Assembly: GCA_037139195.1 (NCBI GenBank)
Contig: JBAXGW010000005.1
Span: forward strand, 33,568-97,567
Origin: JBAXGW01 sp037139195
Lineage (GTDB): Bacteria; Bacteroidota; Bacteroidia; Bacteroidales; JAHJDW01
Length of the DNA stretch: 64,000 bases
Direction: 5' to 3'
Of this stretch, positions 43,477 through 52,283 are shown in pieces; the first letter of the stretch is position 1, and each line of letters begins with the position of its first letter. The notes beneath the pieces were generated by a model. That model was not told where the DNA came from. It saw nothing but the letters and a program-made list of their open reading frames with translations, and ran no database searches. A program made the translations under genes and the position numbers.

Positions 43477-44451
43477 TTAGTATTTAACTACCCATTTTTC
43501 ATTAAATCTAAAGCCTCTTAAAAACTCAGAAACTTCCATCGCTTTTTTTCCTGCAATTTGTATATTTTTAATTTCAAGAAAAGAGTTGGAACAAGCAATT
43601 TTTAAATAATTTTTTTGGTCTGTTAAAATAGTGCCATTTTTTAATTCATGGATTTCTGAGATATTTCCTGCTTTGAAGATTTTAAAAGGAATTGTTTCTT
43701 TGGTTTCTATATTATATAATTCGCTCCATGCAGCAGGGTAGGGCGATAATCCATGAATATGGTCCTTTATTATTTTTGCATCTTGTAGCCAATTAACTTT
43801 GCAATTATCTTTATTAAGCTTAGGTGCTGGTTTTAATGCGTTGTTTACTAAAGATTCTTGAGCTAAAGGCGATATGGTGTTGTTTATAATTGAATCAACT
43901 GTTTTTAGAACTAATTTTGAACCAATATTCATAAGTCGATCATGAACATCGCCAGCAGTTTCGTTAATGCCAATATTTGTTTTTTCTTGATAAATAATAT
44001 TTCCAGTATCAATTTTTTCGTCGATAAAAAAAGTAGTAACACCAGTTTCCTTATCGCCATTAATAACAGCCCAATTTATCGGAGCTGCACCTCGATATTG
44101 TGGCAGGAGAGATGAGTGTAAGTTGAATGTTCCATATTTAGGTAATTTCCAAACAGATTCAGGTAACATGCGAAAGGCAACAACAACTTGTAAGTCGGGT
44201 TTTAATTCTTCTTTTATAATACGTTGAAATTCATCATCTTTCATCTTTTCGGGTTGATACACAGCTAGTCCTTTTTCGATTGCAAATTTTTTCACAGCCG
44301 ATTCAGATAATTTCTGTCCTCGACCTGCTGGCTTATCAGGAACTGTAATTACTCCTACAATATTATATTTGTTTTTTAATAATATATCTAATGATGGAAC
44401 TGCAAATTCTGGTGTTCCCATGAAAATAATACGTAAATCTTCTTTGTTCAT
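43477..44451 (-). CDS. fmt: Methionyl-tRNA formyltransferase
   Basis: Fmt formylates the initiator Met-tRNA. 324 residues from the ATG at 44451, where IIFMGTPEFAVP begins eight residues later; an upstream in-frame ATG adds eight unlikely residues. The formyl-transfer motif HSSLLPQYRGAAP (about 109-121) and the linker to the C-terminal tRNA-binding domain are present. It lies downstream of the ribH terminator, so its promoter must lie in the short gap of roughly 90 bases, or it depends on read-through. Confidence 0.95.
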   Translation of the reverse strand: MNKEDLRIIFMGTPEFAVPSLDILLKNKYNIVGVITVPDKPAGRGQKLSESAVKKFAIEKGLAVYQPEKMKDDEFQRIIKEELKPDLQVVVAFRMLPESVWKLPKYGTFNLHSSLLPQYRGAAPINWAVINGDKETGVTTFFIDEKIDTGNIIYQEKTNIGINETAGDVHDRLMNIGSKLVLKTVDSIINNTISPLAQESLVNNALKPAPKLNKDNCKVNWLQDAKIIKDHIHGLSPYPAAWSELYNIETKETIPFKIFKAGNISEIHELKNGTILTDQKNYLKIACSNSFLEIKNIQIAGKKAMEVSEFLRGFRFNEKWVVKY

Positions 44452-44485
44452 AAATTTTAGTCTTGACAAGGTCATTATAAAGTAT

Positions 44486-44518
44486 AAAAAAAAGAGGATA
44501 TTAAAAATAATCCTCTTT
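44486..44518 (-). terminator. Terminator after ribH
   Basis: On the minus strand stem AAAGAGGAT / ATCCTCTTT, 10-base loop, then a T-run. Confidence 0.82.
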
Positions 44519-44542
44519 ATATATTATTGTAATAATTAAATT

Positions 44543-45037
44543 TTAAAAATTCAATTCATTTTCTAAGTATACCATTTTTATTGCAGTAATTGCAGCTTCA
44601 ACACCTTTGTTTCCATGTTTACCACCAGAACGGTCTTTGGCTTGTTCCATGTTTTCTGATGTAATAACTCCAAAAATAACGGGTGTTGAAAATTCTAGAC
44701 CAACTTGCATTATTCCCTGAGCTGCTGCATTACAAATAAAATCGAAATGACGAGTTTCACCTTGAATAACGCAACCTAAACATAATACAGTGTCAACATC
44801 AGCATGTTCTAGTAAATACTGAGCGCCTAGGGCTAATTCATAAGTTCCAGGAACGTATTTAATAGTTATGTTATCGGTTTTGGCACCATTTTCAATTAAT
44901 GCATCAACAGCACCTTGTAATAAGCTTTCGGTAATCTCACTATTCCATTCCGAAACAACAATACCAAAATGCATTTCTTCGGCTGAAGGAATTGTATTTT
45001 TATTGTAGCTCGAAAGGTTTTTTAAATTTGTTGCCAT
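44543..45037 (-). CDS. ribH: 6,7-dimethyl-8-ribityllumazine synthase
   Basis: Penultimate step of riboflavin synthesis. 164 residues with the lumazine synthase motifs GIVVSEWNSEIT (about 26-37), VPGTYELALGAQ (about 64-75) and the catalytic His-containing GETRHFDFI (about 93-101). The gene follows the TPR-protein gene by 2 bases, so they form one operon, an arrangement seen in other Bacteroidota. No FMN riboswitch was seen upstream. Confidence 0.95.
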   Translation of the reverse strand: MATNLKNLSSYNKNTIPSAEEMHFGIVVSEWNSEITESLLQGAVDALIENGAKTDNITIKYVPGTYELALGAQYLLEHADVDTVLCLGCVIQGETRHFDFICNAAAQGIMQVGLEFSTPVIFGVITSENMEQAKDRSGGKHGNKGVEAAITAIKMVYLENELNF

Positions 45038-45039
45038 GT

Positions 45040-45726
45040 TTATTCTTTTCCTGCTTTGGTTTTTAATCTAGCAATATACTTTTCTGCATCACGACCTTCA
45101 GTAGTTCTTACAAATTCAGTATTTAATCTTTCGTATATTTCTAATGCTTCGTCAATTTTGTTTTGTTCTTCAAGTGCAACTGCCGCTTTCATTAAAAATA
45201 TTGGAGTAGTAAATTGGTTTTCGTTTTGAGCAGCTGCTTTTTTATAAAAACTAATTGCATCATCAACTTTTCCAAGTTCCATGTTTGCATCGCCAATTAA
45301 ACCAATAGCTTCTGCACTTGTAATAATATCATCAGCAGAGTATTTGTTTAAATAGCTAATTGCATCTTCATATTTTCCTTTTTCTAAGTAAATTCGGCCT
45401 GTGCAAAAATATGCAGTATTAGCTGCTTTTGTGCCTCCAAATTCATCAATTATGTCTAAAAAGCCCATTTGATCAGCACCTTTTCCATTTAAAGCTAAAT
45501 CTAATGAATCAACTTCAAAATATTTTTGAGCCCATTGCATTGCAGCCTGAGCTTTTTGTTCTTTTGGTACTACCACGTATTTTTGATACAAAAAGTATCC
45601 ACCAACAATTACTACTAACCCTAGTACTACTGCACTAATGATTTTTTGATTTTTCTCAATAAAAAGTTCCGTTTTTGATAACGTTTGCTCAATTGTCGAG
45701 AATTTGTCTTCGTTATTTTCTGCCAT
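45040..45726 (-). CDS. Membrane-anchored TPR protein (YfgM-like)
   Basis: 228 residues: cytosolic N-terminus (1-28), a single transmembrane helix (about 29-47) and a periplasmic TPR region (about 60-225) with several TPR-like helix pairs such as AYFCTGRIYLEKGKYEDAI and AIGLIGDANMELGKVDDAI. The layout is like YfgM, which works with periplasmic chaperones and SecYEG, but the identity is inferred. It is co-transcribed with ribH. A -7 element lies 22 bases upstream. Confidence 0.82.
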   Translation of the reverse strand: MAENNEDKFSTIEQTLSKTELFIEKNQKIISAVVLGLVVIVGGYFLYQKYVVVPKEQKAQAAMQWAQKYFEVDSLDLALNGKGADQMGFLDIIDEFGGTKAANTAYFCTGRIYLEKGKYEDAISYLNKYSADDIITSAEAIGLIGDANMELGKVDDAISFYKKAAAQNENQFTTPIFLMKAAVALEEQNKIDEALEIYERLNTEFVRTTEGRDAEKYIARLKTKAGKE

Positions 45727-45748
45727 ATCATTATTTATTTTAAGAATA

Positions 45749-45756
45749 CAAAATTA
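45749..45756 (-). promoter_or_regulatory. Candidate -7 element for the TPR-ribH operon
   Basis: CAAAATTA on the plus strand, TAATTTTG on the minus strand. Confidence 0.45.
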
Positions 45757-45981
45757 ATTTTTTTTTGTTTGCTGCAATACAATTTTTTAAATATTATGAT
45801 CAGAATATTAACATTTATTTGTGAGTATTTGTAGTTTGTTGTTTAAATATCACAAAATCAGCAATGTAGTGGTGTCTAAAAATGAATGTTTTTTTGTCTA
45901 TTTATAAATAAAAGTCTCTTTTATAATTGATGTTGATAATTATTCTTCTATAATCTTCTATGATTTTGGCTATAATTGATG

Positions 45982-45989
45982 TATTTTTG
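45982..45989 (+). promoter_or_regulatory. Candidate -7 element (TATTTTTG) for recF
   Basis: Lies inside a longer open frame from 45960 and 18 bases before ATG 46008, which supports the later start. Confidence 0.5.
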
Positions 45990-46007
45990 TTGGAAATATC
46001 AGTAAAT

Positions 46008-47123
46008 ATGTTTCTTCGTAAACTTTCAATCGTAAATTACAAAAATTGTTTGTCGGCCGACCTTAGTTTTTCTTCAAAAATTAATTGTTTTGTTGGTAAT
46101 AATGGGCAAGGTAAAACTAATATTTTAGATGCAATTTATTATTTGTCATATTGTAAAAGCAATTTCAATCCTATTGATAGCGAAAATATTAATAACGAAG
46201 AGGCGTTTTTTGTGATAAAAGGTGTTTTCGACTTAAACGAAAAAGATGCCAGCGTTTTTTGTGGAGTAAAAAGAAATCAGAAAAAGCAATTTAAATTCAA
46301 TGATAAAGAGTATTCTCGTTTAGCCGATCATATTGGTTTGCTCCCAATTGTAATGGTTTCTCCTTACGATAACGAATTAATTATTGGCGGTAGTGAATTA
46401 CGTCGGAATTTTGTAAGTAGCATTATTTCTCAGTATGATAAAGTATATTTGGATAGGCTAATTGACTATAATAAATTGCTGAAGCAGCGTAATATCATGC
46501 TTAAACAAATGTCCAAAGAAGGAAAACGCGACAGAGATGTAATTTCAATTTGGGATGAGCAAATGGCGGTAATTGGGGCCGAAATATTTGAAAAACGAAA
46601 ACAGTTTATTGAAATTTTCAATCCATTGTTCGAGGAATTTTATCAATATATAACATTAGGAAAAGAAAAAACAAAGTTGATTTATATTTCTCAACTTGAA
46701 GACGCAAGTTTGTTAGATTTGTTTGAAAAATCATTTGAAAAAGATTTGATTTTACAATATACATCAAAAGGAATTCATAAAGATGATTTAGATTTTTTAT
46801 TAGACGAAAATCAAATTAAGCGATTTGGTTCTCAAGGACAACAGAAATCTTATATATTAGCATTAAAACTTGCTCAATTTGAGTTTTTAAGACGTTTGAA
46901 ATCTTTCAAACCCATAATTCTTTTTGATGATATTTTTGATAAATTAGATAATGAAAGAGTTACGCAGTTATTAAAATTGGTAAGCGAAAATAATTTTGGA
47001 CAAATTTTTATTACCGACACAAGTAATGAAAGATTTGAACATATACTTGATGAAATTGACAGCCTATATAAAATTTTCAATATCACAAATGGCGAAGTAA
47101 CCGAAATAAATAGCAAGGAATAA
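46008..47123 (+). CDS. recF: DNA replication/repair protein RecF
   Basis: RecF is an SMC-like ATPase that loads RecA at single-strand gaps. 371 residues from the ATG at 46008, which begins MFLRKLSIVNYKN as in other RecF proteins; the earlier ATG at 45960 would place the promoter element inside the gene. Walker A is GNNGQGKTN (about 30-38), the signature FGSQGQQKSY near 276-285 and Walker B ILFDDIFDKL near 304-313 are present. A DUF721 gene follows after 1 base, the same recF-DUF721 order found in many bacteria. Confidence 0.94.
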   Translation: MFLRKLSIVNYKNCLSADLSFSSKINCFVGNNGQGKTNILDAIYYLSYCKSNFNPIDSENINNEEAFFVIKGVFDLNEKDASVFCGVKRNQKKQFKFNDKEYSRLADHIGLLPIVMVSPYDNELIIGGSELRRNFVSSIISQYDKVYLDRLIDYNKLLKQRNIMLKQMSKEGKRDRDVISIWDEQMAVIGAEIFEKRKQFIEIFNPLFEEFYQYITLGKEKTKLIYISQLEDASLLDLFEKSFEKDLILQYTSKGIHKDDLDFLLDENQIKRFGSQGQQKSYILALKLAQFEFLRRLKSFKPIILFDDIFDKLDNERVTQLLKLVSENNFGQIFITDTSNERFEHILDEIDSLYKIFNITNGEVTEINSKE

Positions 47124-47124
47124 T

Positions 47125-47418
47125 ATGCAGAAGAGTAATCATGAAAGAGAAATTGGCGATGTTATTTCAAAAGTTTTAGACCGCTTCAATTTGAAACCCA
47201 AATTAAATGAAATCCAGCTTCGTTCTGCTTGGGCTCGAATAATGGGTAAAAATGTTTCTCAATATACTACCGATATATATATTAAAAATAAAACTCTATT
47301 CATTAAATTAAGTTCTCCCGCATTACGCGATGAATTATCGTATTCTAAAGAAAAACTTAAAAATATTATTAACGAGGAGTTGGGTTCTGAGCAAATTCAA
47401 CGCATAATGTTTGTATAG
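47125..47418 (+). CDS. DUF721 domain-containing protein
   Basis: 97 residues. The DUF721 core is visible as LRSAWARIMGKNVSQYT (about 28-44) and the end LFIKLSSPALRDELSYSKEK (about 59-78), a short RNA- or DNA-binding-like fold found next to recF or dnaA in many genomes. Small, cytoplasmic and co-transcribed with recF (1-base gap). Role not established in the sequence; a link to DNA replication/repair is inferred from context. Confidence 0.85.
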   Translation: MQKSNHEREIGDVISKVLDRFNLKPKLNEIQLRSAWARIMGKNVSQYTTDIYIKNKTLFIKLSSPALRDELSYSKEKLKNIINEELGSEQIQRIMFV

Positions 47419-47538
47419 AGTCCCATTGTAAAAACATTGTGTGAATCTTCTTCAATTAACATTTTATTGTTAGCATTTTTTTTGTGAAGTCAATTTTGGT
47501 AACTGATATTAAAATATTTTAGCATAAAATTTAATATC

Positions 47539-49239
47539 ATGCGAAAAATTCTATTTGTACTATCTATACTTGCATTTGTAAATATTTCTGATTGCCTCGC
47601 TTTTGAATATTCAAACAAAACCTCTGCTTCTATCAATGGCGGAAGCGACCCTCGGAAAATGAAAAAAAGAAAAATTCGTAAGCAGTTTAATAGAGCAATC
47701 GAATTTTTTTACCAACAACAATATGATAAATCCTTGGCGTTGTTTAAAAAAATGGCAAAGAAAGACCCAGAACGTCCTAATTTGAATTTTTTTATAGGAG
47801 TTAATATGCTGAAATTGAATAAATCTAAATCAGAAACTCGAACATTTTTCGAAAAAGCAGTGCGATTAACGGTGCCAAATTATATCGAAAAATTTGATGA
47901 AAATCGTGCGCCTGCTTTTGCTTATTATTATTTGGCTCAAGTGTATCTTAGCCAAAATTTGTTCGATGAAGCTATTAATAATGCATTGCTATTTCGCTCG
48001 TTTATACCAGTCTCAAACTCAAGTTTGTTAAAAGAAGTTAACCAACTTATTGTATCTTGCCATGTTGCAAAAGCTTTGTATCAGAATCCTGATAAAAATG
48101 TTGATATTAAACCACTCGACGTTTTAAATACATCATTTACCGATTTTGGAGCCCAGTTTTCGGCAGATGGAAATCAAATGTTTTTTTCATCACGTAGAAA
48201 TTTTTCAAGCAATGTAAACGAAAAAGATTTAGATGGTCAGTATAAAAGTGACATATATTATGTAACAAAAAATGGACAATCATGGAGTAGTCCAACCAAA
48301 ATTAATATTGCTTGTAAAGATGAAGCAAATGATAATTTTTGTTGCTTATCAATTGATGGAAATTATATGTTTTTTAGCTCGGACAGAGAGCAAGAGCAAT
48401 ATGATATTTACTATTGTTTGAAAATGCTTGATGGTTCTTGGTCGGAACCACGCAGGTTAGGTGAAAATATTAATTCATATTCATCAAATGAAACTTATGC
48501 TTGGTTGAGTTTAAACTGGCAAACACTTTATATTGTTTCTGATAAAAAAGGAGGCTTTGGTGGTAGAGATATCTATTTTTCGAAAAAAATGGAAAATAGC
48601 GATTGGCAGAAAATGGAAAATATGGGAGGTGTTATAAACACAGAATTTGACGAAAAATCGCCTTATGTTAGCGAAGATGGAAAACAATTGTTTTTTAGTT
48701 CGCGCGGTCATCTTACTAGCGGAGGATTTGATATATTCTATTCAGAAAATTTAGATTCTACTTGGACAACGTCAGTTAATGTTGGATATCCAATAAATAC
48801 GGTTTTTGATGACCATTATTTTGTGCAAAGTCCAGATAAAAAATATGCTGTTTATTCTTCTGCAAAAAAAGGAATGGAAAGTGTTCAGGATATGTATATG
48901 ATTAGTGGATTTAATAATGGTTTAATTTCTGCAAACAAAGCCATACTGGATAACTTAAAATTTGCTGATGGTGCTCCAAATAGAAAGTATTTGATGGCAA
49001 AAGATGATAAAATAAAATATACTGTTCAGGTTGGAGCTGGAGTTAAAATGCAAATTAGTTCATTTAATGTGCTTTACGGCGTAAAAGCATGCACTGGCAA
49101 AGATGCGTTGAAACGTTTTATAATTGGCGAATTTGATAATAAAGAAGACGCCGTGAAAATGAAAGAAGAGATTATTCAACTCGGCTTTACAGATGCCTGG
49201 ACTCCAATTATAGATGAGAATAGATACGATTGCGAATAG
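47539..49239 (+). CDS. Secreted TPR / PD40 propeller / SPOR protein
   Basis: 566 residues with signal peptide (1-21). Helical TPR-like repeats (about 50-185) are followed by a PD40/WD40-like propeller (about 200-460) with repeating 'FSSDREQEQYDIYY' and 'KKGGFGGRDIYF' blades. The C-terminal segment (about 490-566, YTVQVGAGVKM) looks like a SPOR-like peptidoglycan-binding domain. The architecture parallels PorE (see 61966-63912) but the OmpA domain is replaced by SPOR. Periplasmic or outer-membrane-associated scaffold is inferred. Confidence 0.8.
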   Translation: MRKILFVLSILAFVNISDCLAFEYSNKTSASINGGSDPRKMKKRKIRKQFNRAIEFFYQQQYDKSLALFKKMAKKDPERPNLNFFIGVNMLKLNKSKSETRTFFEKAVRLTVPNYIEKFDENRAPAFAYYYLAQVYLSQNLFDEAINNALLFRSFIPVSNSSLLKEVNQLIVSCHVAKALYQNPDKNVDIKPLDVLNTSFTDFGAQFSADGNQMFFSSRRNFSSNVNEKDLDGQYKSDIYYVTKNGQSWSSPTKINIACKDEANDNFCCLSIDGNYMFFSSDREQEQYDIYYCLKMLDGSWSEPRRLGENINSYSSNETYAWLSLNWQTLYIVSDKKGGFGGRDIYFSKKMENSDWQKMENMGGVINTEFDEKSPYVSEDGKQLFFSSRGHLTSGGFDIFYSENLDSTWTTSVNVGYPINTVFDDHYFVQSPDKKYAVYSSAKKGMESVQDMYMISGFNNGLISANKAILDNLKFADGAPNRKYLMAKDDKIKYTVQVGAGVKMQISSFNVLYGVKACTGKDALKRFIIGEFDNKEDAVKMKEEIIQLGFTDAWTPIIDENRYDCE

Positions 49240-49316
49240 AGCTAGATTTATTGTTTTTTAATCTTAATTTGTTTAAAGACGCCTTATTGTAACCATTTTC
49301 ATGCAATTACGTAAAC

Positions 49317-50474
49317 ATGTGCATGAAAAAAATATTTTTGCAATTTTTTGTTTTAGCTGTAATAGTTTTAATAGTAGTTTCTCCGCGTCCTAGTACTGTG
49401 CTTTCTGGAGATAGCTCGAAGCATATTGAAAGCTATATGAACGATACCGCTCGAAAAATCACCCTTTTGTTTGTTGGCGATGTTATGCAGCACGGACCTC
49501 AAATTAGAGCCGCCTATAATCCTGAAACTGACACCTATAATTATACCGATTGTTTTCAATATGTAAAGCCATATATTTCTAAAGCAAATATTGCCATTGC
49601 AAATTTTGAAGTAACGCTAGCAGGGAAACCTTATGCTGGTTATCCTGTGTTTTCGGCTCCCGATGAATTGGCCAATGAACTGAAAAACGTTGGGTTCGAC
49701 TTGTTGATTACTGCAAATAACCATTGTTTGGATAGAGGCAAAAATGGACTAGAAAAAACAATAAGCAAATTAGATAATTTAGGTATTTATCACACAGGAA
49801 CATTTGTTAATGATACATTTCGTAAGCAGAATTATCCATTTGTTTTGTTGAAAGACGGATTTAAATTAGCTTTTTTAAATTATACTTTTGGAACTAATGG
49901 AATTGAAGTAGATGCGCCCAATGTAGTTAATTATATTGATAAAAAGCAAATTGAAAACGATTTGCTAAAAGCCAAACTTCAAAATCCGGATTTTGTAATT
50001 GTTACTATGCATTGGGGGGTTGAATATCAACGAAAACAAAATCAAGAGCAAGAAGATTTAGCTAAATTTTGTTTTGAAAATGGTGCCGATTTAATTATTG
50101 GAATGCATCCCCACGTTGTTCAGCCAATAGAAACAATTTCTTATATATGTCAAAATGCTAAAAAAGAAGGTGTTGTGTATTATTCGCTGGGGAATTATGT
50201 TTCGAATCAAAGAGCACAATATAAAGATGGTGGCATTATGGCGGAGATAGAGCTTACAAAAAACATGAAGTCAAAGCAAACGAAATTATCGAAAAACACA
50301 TATATACCGGTATGGGTTTATAAGCAAGAAATGCCAAGCGATACAAATTTTATGATTTTGCCAAGTGAAAATTATCAAGAATATGTCACCAAGTTCAATA
50401 TGAGTGAAAAGGATAAGTCGGATTTTAAACAATTTATTTCAGATACTAAAGAATTATTAGAAGAAAATAAATAG
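49317..50474 (+). CDS. CapA-family (PGA_cap) metallophosphatase-like protein
   Basis: 385 residues with an N-terminal signal/anchor (about 5-22). The CapA/PGA_cap calcineurin-like fold motifs are present: FVGDVMQHGPQ (about 51-61), NFEVTLAGKPY (about 98-108), TANNHCLDRG (about 133-142), HWGVEYQ (about 237-243) and IGMHPHVVQP (about 261-270). CapA proteins take part in poly-gamma-glutamate or capsule biosynthesis, but no capBC partners are nearby, so the substrate is open. An alternative ATG is at 49323. Confidence 0.88.
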   Translation: MCMKKIFLQFFVLAVIVLIVVSPRPSTVLSGDSSKHIESYMNDTARKITLLFVGDVMQHGPQIRAAYNPETDTYNYTDCFQYVKPYISKANIAIANFEVTLAGKPYAGYPVFSAPDELANELKNVGFDLLITANNHCLDRGKNGLEKTISKLDNLGIYHTGTFVNDTFRKQNYPFVLLKDGFKLAFLNYTFGTNGIEVDAPNVVNYIDKKQIENDLLKAKLQNPDFVIVTMHWGVEYQRKQNQEQEDLAKFCFENGADLIIGMHPHVVQPIETISYICQNAKKEGVVYYSLGNYVSNQRAQYKDGGIMAEIELTKNMKSKQTKLSKNTYIPVWVYKQEMPSDTNFMILPSENYQEYVTKFNMSEKDKSDFKQFISDTKELLEENK

Positions 50475-50487
50475 ATTTCTCATACAA

Positions 50488-51387
50488 TCAACCCCTCGGA
50501 TGAAACTGAATAATAGTACTTCTTAAAAAATCTCTATCTAAATGCGTGTAGATTTCAGTAGTCATTATGGATTCATGCCCAAGCATTTCTTGTACCGCAC
50601 GTAAATCAGCTCCGCCTTCAACTAAATGTGTGGCAAATGAGTGTCGGAATGTATGTGGACTAATTTTTTTATTGATTCCTGCTTTTGCAGTAAGTGTTTT
50701 AATAATGGTAAAAATCATTACTCGTGTAAGTTTGTTTCCTCTGCGATTCAGAAAAACAATATCGTCGTTCCCTTTTTTTAATGGAAATTTAGGTCTAATA
50801 TCCGTTAAAAACTGATTAACATATTTCTTAGCAATAGAGCCAATTGGAATCAAGCGCTCTTTGTCGCCTTTCCCTGTAACTCTAATAAAATCCACGTCGA
50901 AATGCAAATGACTGATTTTTAAATTCACTAATTCCGACACGCGTAAACCGCAGCTATAAAGGATTTCGAGCATGGCTTTATTGCGTTCGCCTTCAATGGT
51001 AGAGCGGTCTATTTGGTCAATTATTAAATCTATTTCTTCAACTGATAAAATATCGGGTAGTTTTCGCGAAACCTTTGGATTTTCTATTAGTTCGGTGGGG
51101 TTTAATGTGTTAATATCTTCGCTATCAAGATATTTGTAGAAGGCTTTAACACCCGAAATTACTCTCGATTGCGTAGTAGGCAACATTCCAAGTTCATGAA
51201 TCCAGCGAACAAACTCTTTAACATCGTCATAAGTAAGTTTTTCAGGAGAAACATCGCGCTTTTTGAATTCTAGAAACTGTACAAGCTTTAAAATATCATG
51301 TTCATAGGCTTCAATAGAGTTTTCGGACAATGAACGCTCCAAAGTCAAATAATGCCTAAAACCTTTAATATAAGATTGCCAGTTCAA
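50488..51387 (-). CDS. xerD: Site-specific tyrosine recombinase XerD-like
   Basis: XerC/D recombinases resolve chromosome dimers at dif. 299 residues with the full catalytic set Arg149, Lys173, His245, Arg248, His271 and nucleophile Tyr280, plus an N-terminal SAM-like core-binding domain. No ATG exists between the upstream in-frame stop and the family start, so translation most likely begins at TTG 51387. It is divergent from the aminotransferase operon, which also starts with TTG. Convergent with capA with 13 bases between stops. Confidence 0.92.
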   Translation of the reverse strand: MNWQSYIKGFRHYLTLERSLSENSIEAYEHDILKLVQFLEFKKRDVSPEKLTYDDVKEFVRWIHELGMLPTTQSRVISGVKAFYKYLDSEDINTLNPTELIENPKVSRKLPDILSVEEIDLIIDQIDRSTIEGERNKAMLEILYSCGLRVSELVNLKISHLHFDVDFIRVTGKGDKERLIPIGSIAKKYVNQFLTDIRPKFPLKKGNDDIVFLNRRGNKLTRVMIFTIIKTLTAKAGINKKISPHTFRHSFATHLVEGGADLRAVQEMLGHESIMTTEIYTHLDRDFLRSTIIQFHPRG

Positions 51388-51403
51388 TTGTAATAATTTT
51401 GAT

Positions 51404-51411
51404 TAATTTTG
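51404..51411 (+). promoter_or_regulatory. Candidate -7 element (TAATTTTG) for the aminotransferase operon
   Basis: A second match lies at 51394-51401. The nearer one is 20 bases before the TTG start at 51432. Confidence 0.5.
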
Positions 51412-51431
51412 TATAAAATTAACAATAAATT

Positions 51432-52283
51432 TTGAACAAAACTAAGTATTATATTCAAAACGGTGTGCTGCAAGAATTTGATAATGCTTCAATTTCTGTA
51501 TTAAATCGCAGCTTTAGATATGGCGATGGGCTTTTTGAAACCATTCGTCTTATTGATGGTTTTCCTATCTTTTTAGATGATCATATTTTGCGTTTGCATA
51601 AATCAATGAAATTGCTAAAATACCATTCGGTTGAATTGCTTAATTTCGAAGTTGTTAAACGATTGATTAATAATCTTATTGCTTCAAACAATTCAAGTGG
51701 AAATGCACGAATTCGGTTGCAGGTGTTTAGAAATGAAGGTGGTTTGTTTCTACCTACAGATAATAGCTATACATATATTATTGAGCTTGAAGATATTGAT
51801 TTTGAGCCTTGTGTTTTAAATGAAAAAGGTTTGTCGATAGATATTTATACCGAAAGTTTTTTGGCTAAAAGTATAATTCAATCAAAAACCAGTTCATCGT
51901 TGATTTATATATTGGCTTCCCTTTATAGAAAAGAAATGGGAGTAGATGATATTTTAATTTTAAATTCCGATTATAAAATAGTAGAAGCAAATAGTTCAAA
52001 TGTTTTTTGTGTTAAAGACAAAGTTATTTACACGCCTCATTTGTCAAGCGGTTGTATTGATGGTGTTTTTAGAAAAAATTTAATAGAATCGATAAATCAA
52101 TCGGGCGAATACCAAATAGAGGAAGCTGAGCTTAGCATCGATTTTGCTAAGAGCGCAGACGAATTGTTTATTACAAATGTAGTTCGTGGTATTCAATGGG
52201 TTGAACAGTTTCAAAATAAGAGTTTTGTAAATGTTGAAATACAGAGAATTAACGAGATATTTAGAAATTTTATAATGTTATGA
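51432..52283 (+). CDS. Aminotransferase class IV (PLP fold type IV)
   Basis: 283 residues of the branched-chain aminotransferase / D-amino-acid transaminase / 4-amino-4-deoxychorismate lyase superfamily. Visible are the N-terminal RSFRYGDGLFETIRL (about 27-41), the PLP Lys in IIQSKTSSS (about 153-161), EANSSNVFCV (about 182-191) and SGCIDGVFR (about 206-214). The reading frame has an in-frame stop six bases upstream and no ATG before residue 57, so TTG at 51432 is the only standard start. pabC-like function is possible but the subtype is not resolved. Its last four bases overlap the next gene (ATGA). Confidence 0.88.
   Translation: MNKTKYYIQNGVLQEFDNASISVLNRSFRYGDGLFETIRLIDGFPIFLDDHILRLHKSMKLLKYHSVELLNFEVVKRLINNLIASNNSSGNARIRLQVFRNEGGLFLPTDNSYTYIIELEDIDFEPCVLNEKGLSIDIYTESFLAKSIIQSKTSSSLIYILASLYRKEMGVDDILILNSDYKIVEANSSNVFCVKDKVIYTPHLSSGCIDGVFRKNLIESINQSGEYQIEEAELSIDFAKSADELFITNVVRGIQWVEQFQNKSFVNVEIQRINEIFRNFIML
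51437..51444 (-). promoter_or_regulatory. Candidate -7 element for xerD
   Basis: CAAAACTA on the plus strand, TAGTTTTG on the minus strand. It overlaps the first codons of the divergent aminotransferase gene. Confidence 0.4.
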
